DNA of 6,633 bases from an uncultured Clostridia bacterium (GTDB lineage Bacteria; Bacillota; Clostridia; TANB77; CAG-508): contig CAKPKZ010000087.1 in the NCBI GenBank assembly GCA_934167435.1, positions 1 through 6,633 of the forward strand, written 5' to 3'. This document shows positions 5,985-6,633 of the stretch, in pieces. The stretch's first letter is position 1; each line of letters begins with the position of its first letter. The position numbers and the translations under genes are program-made. Below the pieces are notes generated by a model. It searched no databases. It was not told where the DNA came from and saw nothing but the letters and a program-made list of their open reading frames with translations.

Positions 5985-6633
5985 TTATTTTACTAAAAAT
6001 ACCTGTGAAACAGATGCCGATGCACCATTATTTGCTCCAAATTCTATAATACTTTCATCATCCATATCTTTTAATTCCATCTCTTTTACCAAAAATTCTG
6101 AATCCGTAAATATTTTACCTTTATTTTCTAATAATGAGATATAAGCCGCATAAGGCTCATTAGTTTCTGAAATACTAGTAAACACAAATATTACTTTTGA
6201 AAAGCCACTTATTTTTATTTTGTTTTTTGTTTGTAAATGATATCCAAACCAAACTCCGCTTGTTTTACAATTTAATGTCTCTGTAATAGATGTCTCTCCT
6301 GGTCCAGAATCAGTTCCTACAGTTATGTTTTGTTCCCATCCTCCTGTTAAACTCTCACATATATCGCCTTTATTGAACAAATATGTTCTAGCATTTTCTG
6401 GATAAATTTCCTCAAGCGTAACCTTTGCATTTATTTCATCACTTTCTTTATATTTTTCACCAACATATACTCTAACTTTTATTTTATATTCTTTATTATA
6501 ATCTAAATTTTCAAAAATATGGTTCATATCTGTTGTTCTAATTCCATGAATTACACCATCTATATAATATTCAAACATAACATTTGTATCACTAGAATAC
6601 TCAGTTTCAACATTTACTTTTATTTTATCAATT
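5985..6633 (-). CDS. C-terminal part of a fibronectin-III-containing fibre-like or surface protein, 5' end outside window
   Basis: The frame is open to the right edge and gives 215 residues. An ATG at 6578 lies inside a continuous domain and has no Shine-Dalgarno site, so it is not the start. From the edge to about residue 73 the sequence fits a fibronectin-III or Ig-like beta-sandwich repeat: IKVNVETEYSSDTNVMFEYY, an inter-strand NLDYNKEYKIKVRVYV, and closing INAKVTLEE. The final 130 residues or so begin YLFNKGDICESLTGGW. They form a Gly/Thr/Ser-rich, strand-rich module (NKIKISGFSKVIFVFTSIS; ending SASVSQVFLVK) that resembles, from memory, C-terminal domains of clostridial prophage tail-fibre proteins. 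There are two cysteines and no sortase motif or membrane anchor at the C-terminus, which argues against a wall-anchored adhesin. The intrinsic terminator follows about 20 bases later. The fibre role is inferred; the beta-repeat assignment is moderately secure. Confidence 0.65.
   Translation of the reverse strand, partial: IDKIKVNVETEYSSDTNVMFEYYIDGVIHGIRTTDMNHIFENLDYNKEYKIKVRVYVGEKYKESDEINAKVTLEEIYPENARTYLFNKGDICESLTGGWEQNITVGTDSGPGETSITETLNCKTSGVWFGYHLQTKNKIKISGFSKVIFVFTSISETNEPYAAYISLLENKGKIFTDSEFLVKEMELKDMDDESIIEFGANNGASASVSQVFLVK

Noticed and set aside
5985..6578. A complete gene starting at ATG 6578
   Set aside because: The frame continues upstream without a stop to the window edge, the residues there belong to the same beta-repeat, and no ribosome site precedes the ATG.
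1..6633. tRNA, rRNA, riboswitch, CRISPR array or insertion sequence
   Set aside because: No cloverleaf, regularly spaced direct repeats, transposase frame or structured leader was seen. The intergenic gaps are all under about 140 bases and are filled by the promoters and terminators listed.

Overview
The window is very AT-rich (roughly a quarter G+C by eye). It carries six genes and one broken gene, all on the minus strand, so it is read from right to left. Purine-rich Shine-Dalgarno sites (AGGAGG and close variants), the adjacent dnaG-rpoD pair and the standard genetic code (TGG for Trp; TAA, TAG and TGA all used as stops) suggest a low-GC Firmicute. A gut-type clostridial lineage is most likely, but that placement is inference.

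Layout from the right edge. (1) 6633-5985 is the C-terminal part of a larger protein with a fibronectin-III-like repeat and a terminal beta-rich domain of tail-fibre or adhesin type. It is cut by the window edge and followed by a strong intrinsic terminator. (2) 5849-5352 encodes a compact, leaderless papain-fold amidase of the Amidase_6 type. (3) A near-consensus promoter, whose -35 box contains the amidase stop codon, starts a three-gene operon. The operon holds an unknown membrane-anchored protein (5283-4618), a PflX-like (COG1313) radical SAM gene interrupted by a one-base frameshift (4625-3725), and a divergent ThyX (3721-2570). It ends at a hairpin terminator with tracts on both sides. 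(4) dnaG (2437-662, TTG start) and rpoD (647 to the left edge) form the classical primase and housekeeping sigma factor operon, preceded by an AT-rich leader with a 19-base palindrome.

Functionally, the left two thirds is replication, transcription and thymidylate supply: primase, sigma-70 and a flavin-dependent thymidylate synthase. The right third looks like a surface or phage-derived cassette of fibre-like protein plus peptidoglycan-active enzyme. Its boundary with the core genes lies near 5284-5352.

The most interesting items are the ThyX and the radical SAM gene. ThyX is one chain with two ThyX-like halves in which each half has lost the active-site motif that the other kept. In the radical SAM gene, removing a single base from an AAA run just after the cluster motif restores a full-length 299-residue family member. 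I see no RNA genes, CRISPR array or insertion sequence, and no gene-free stretch longer than about 135 bases.
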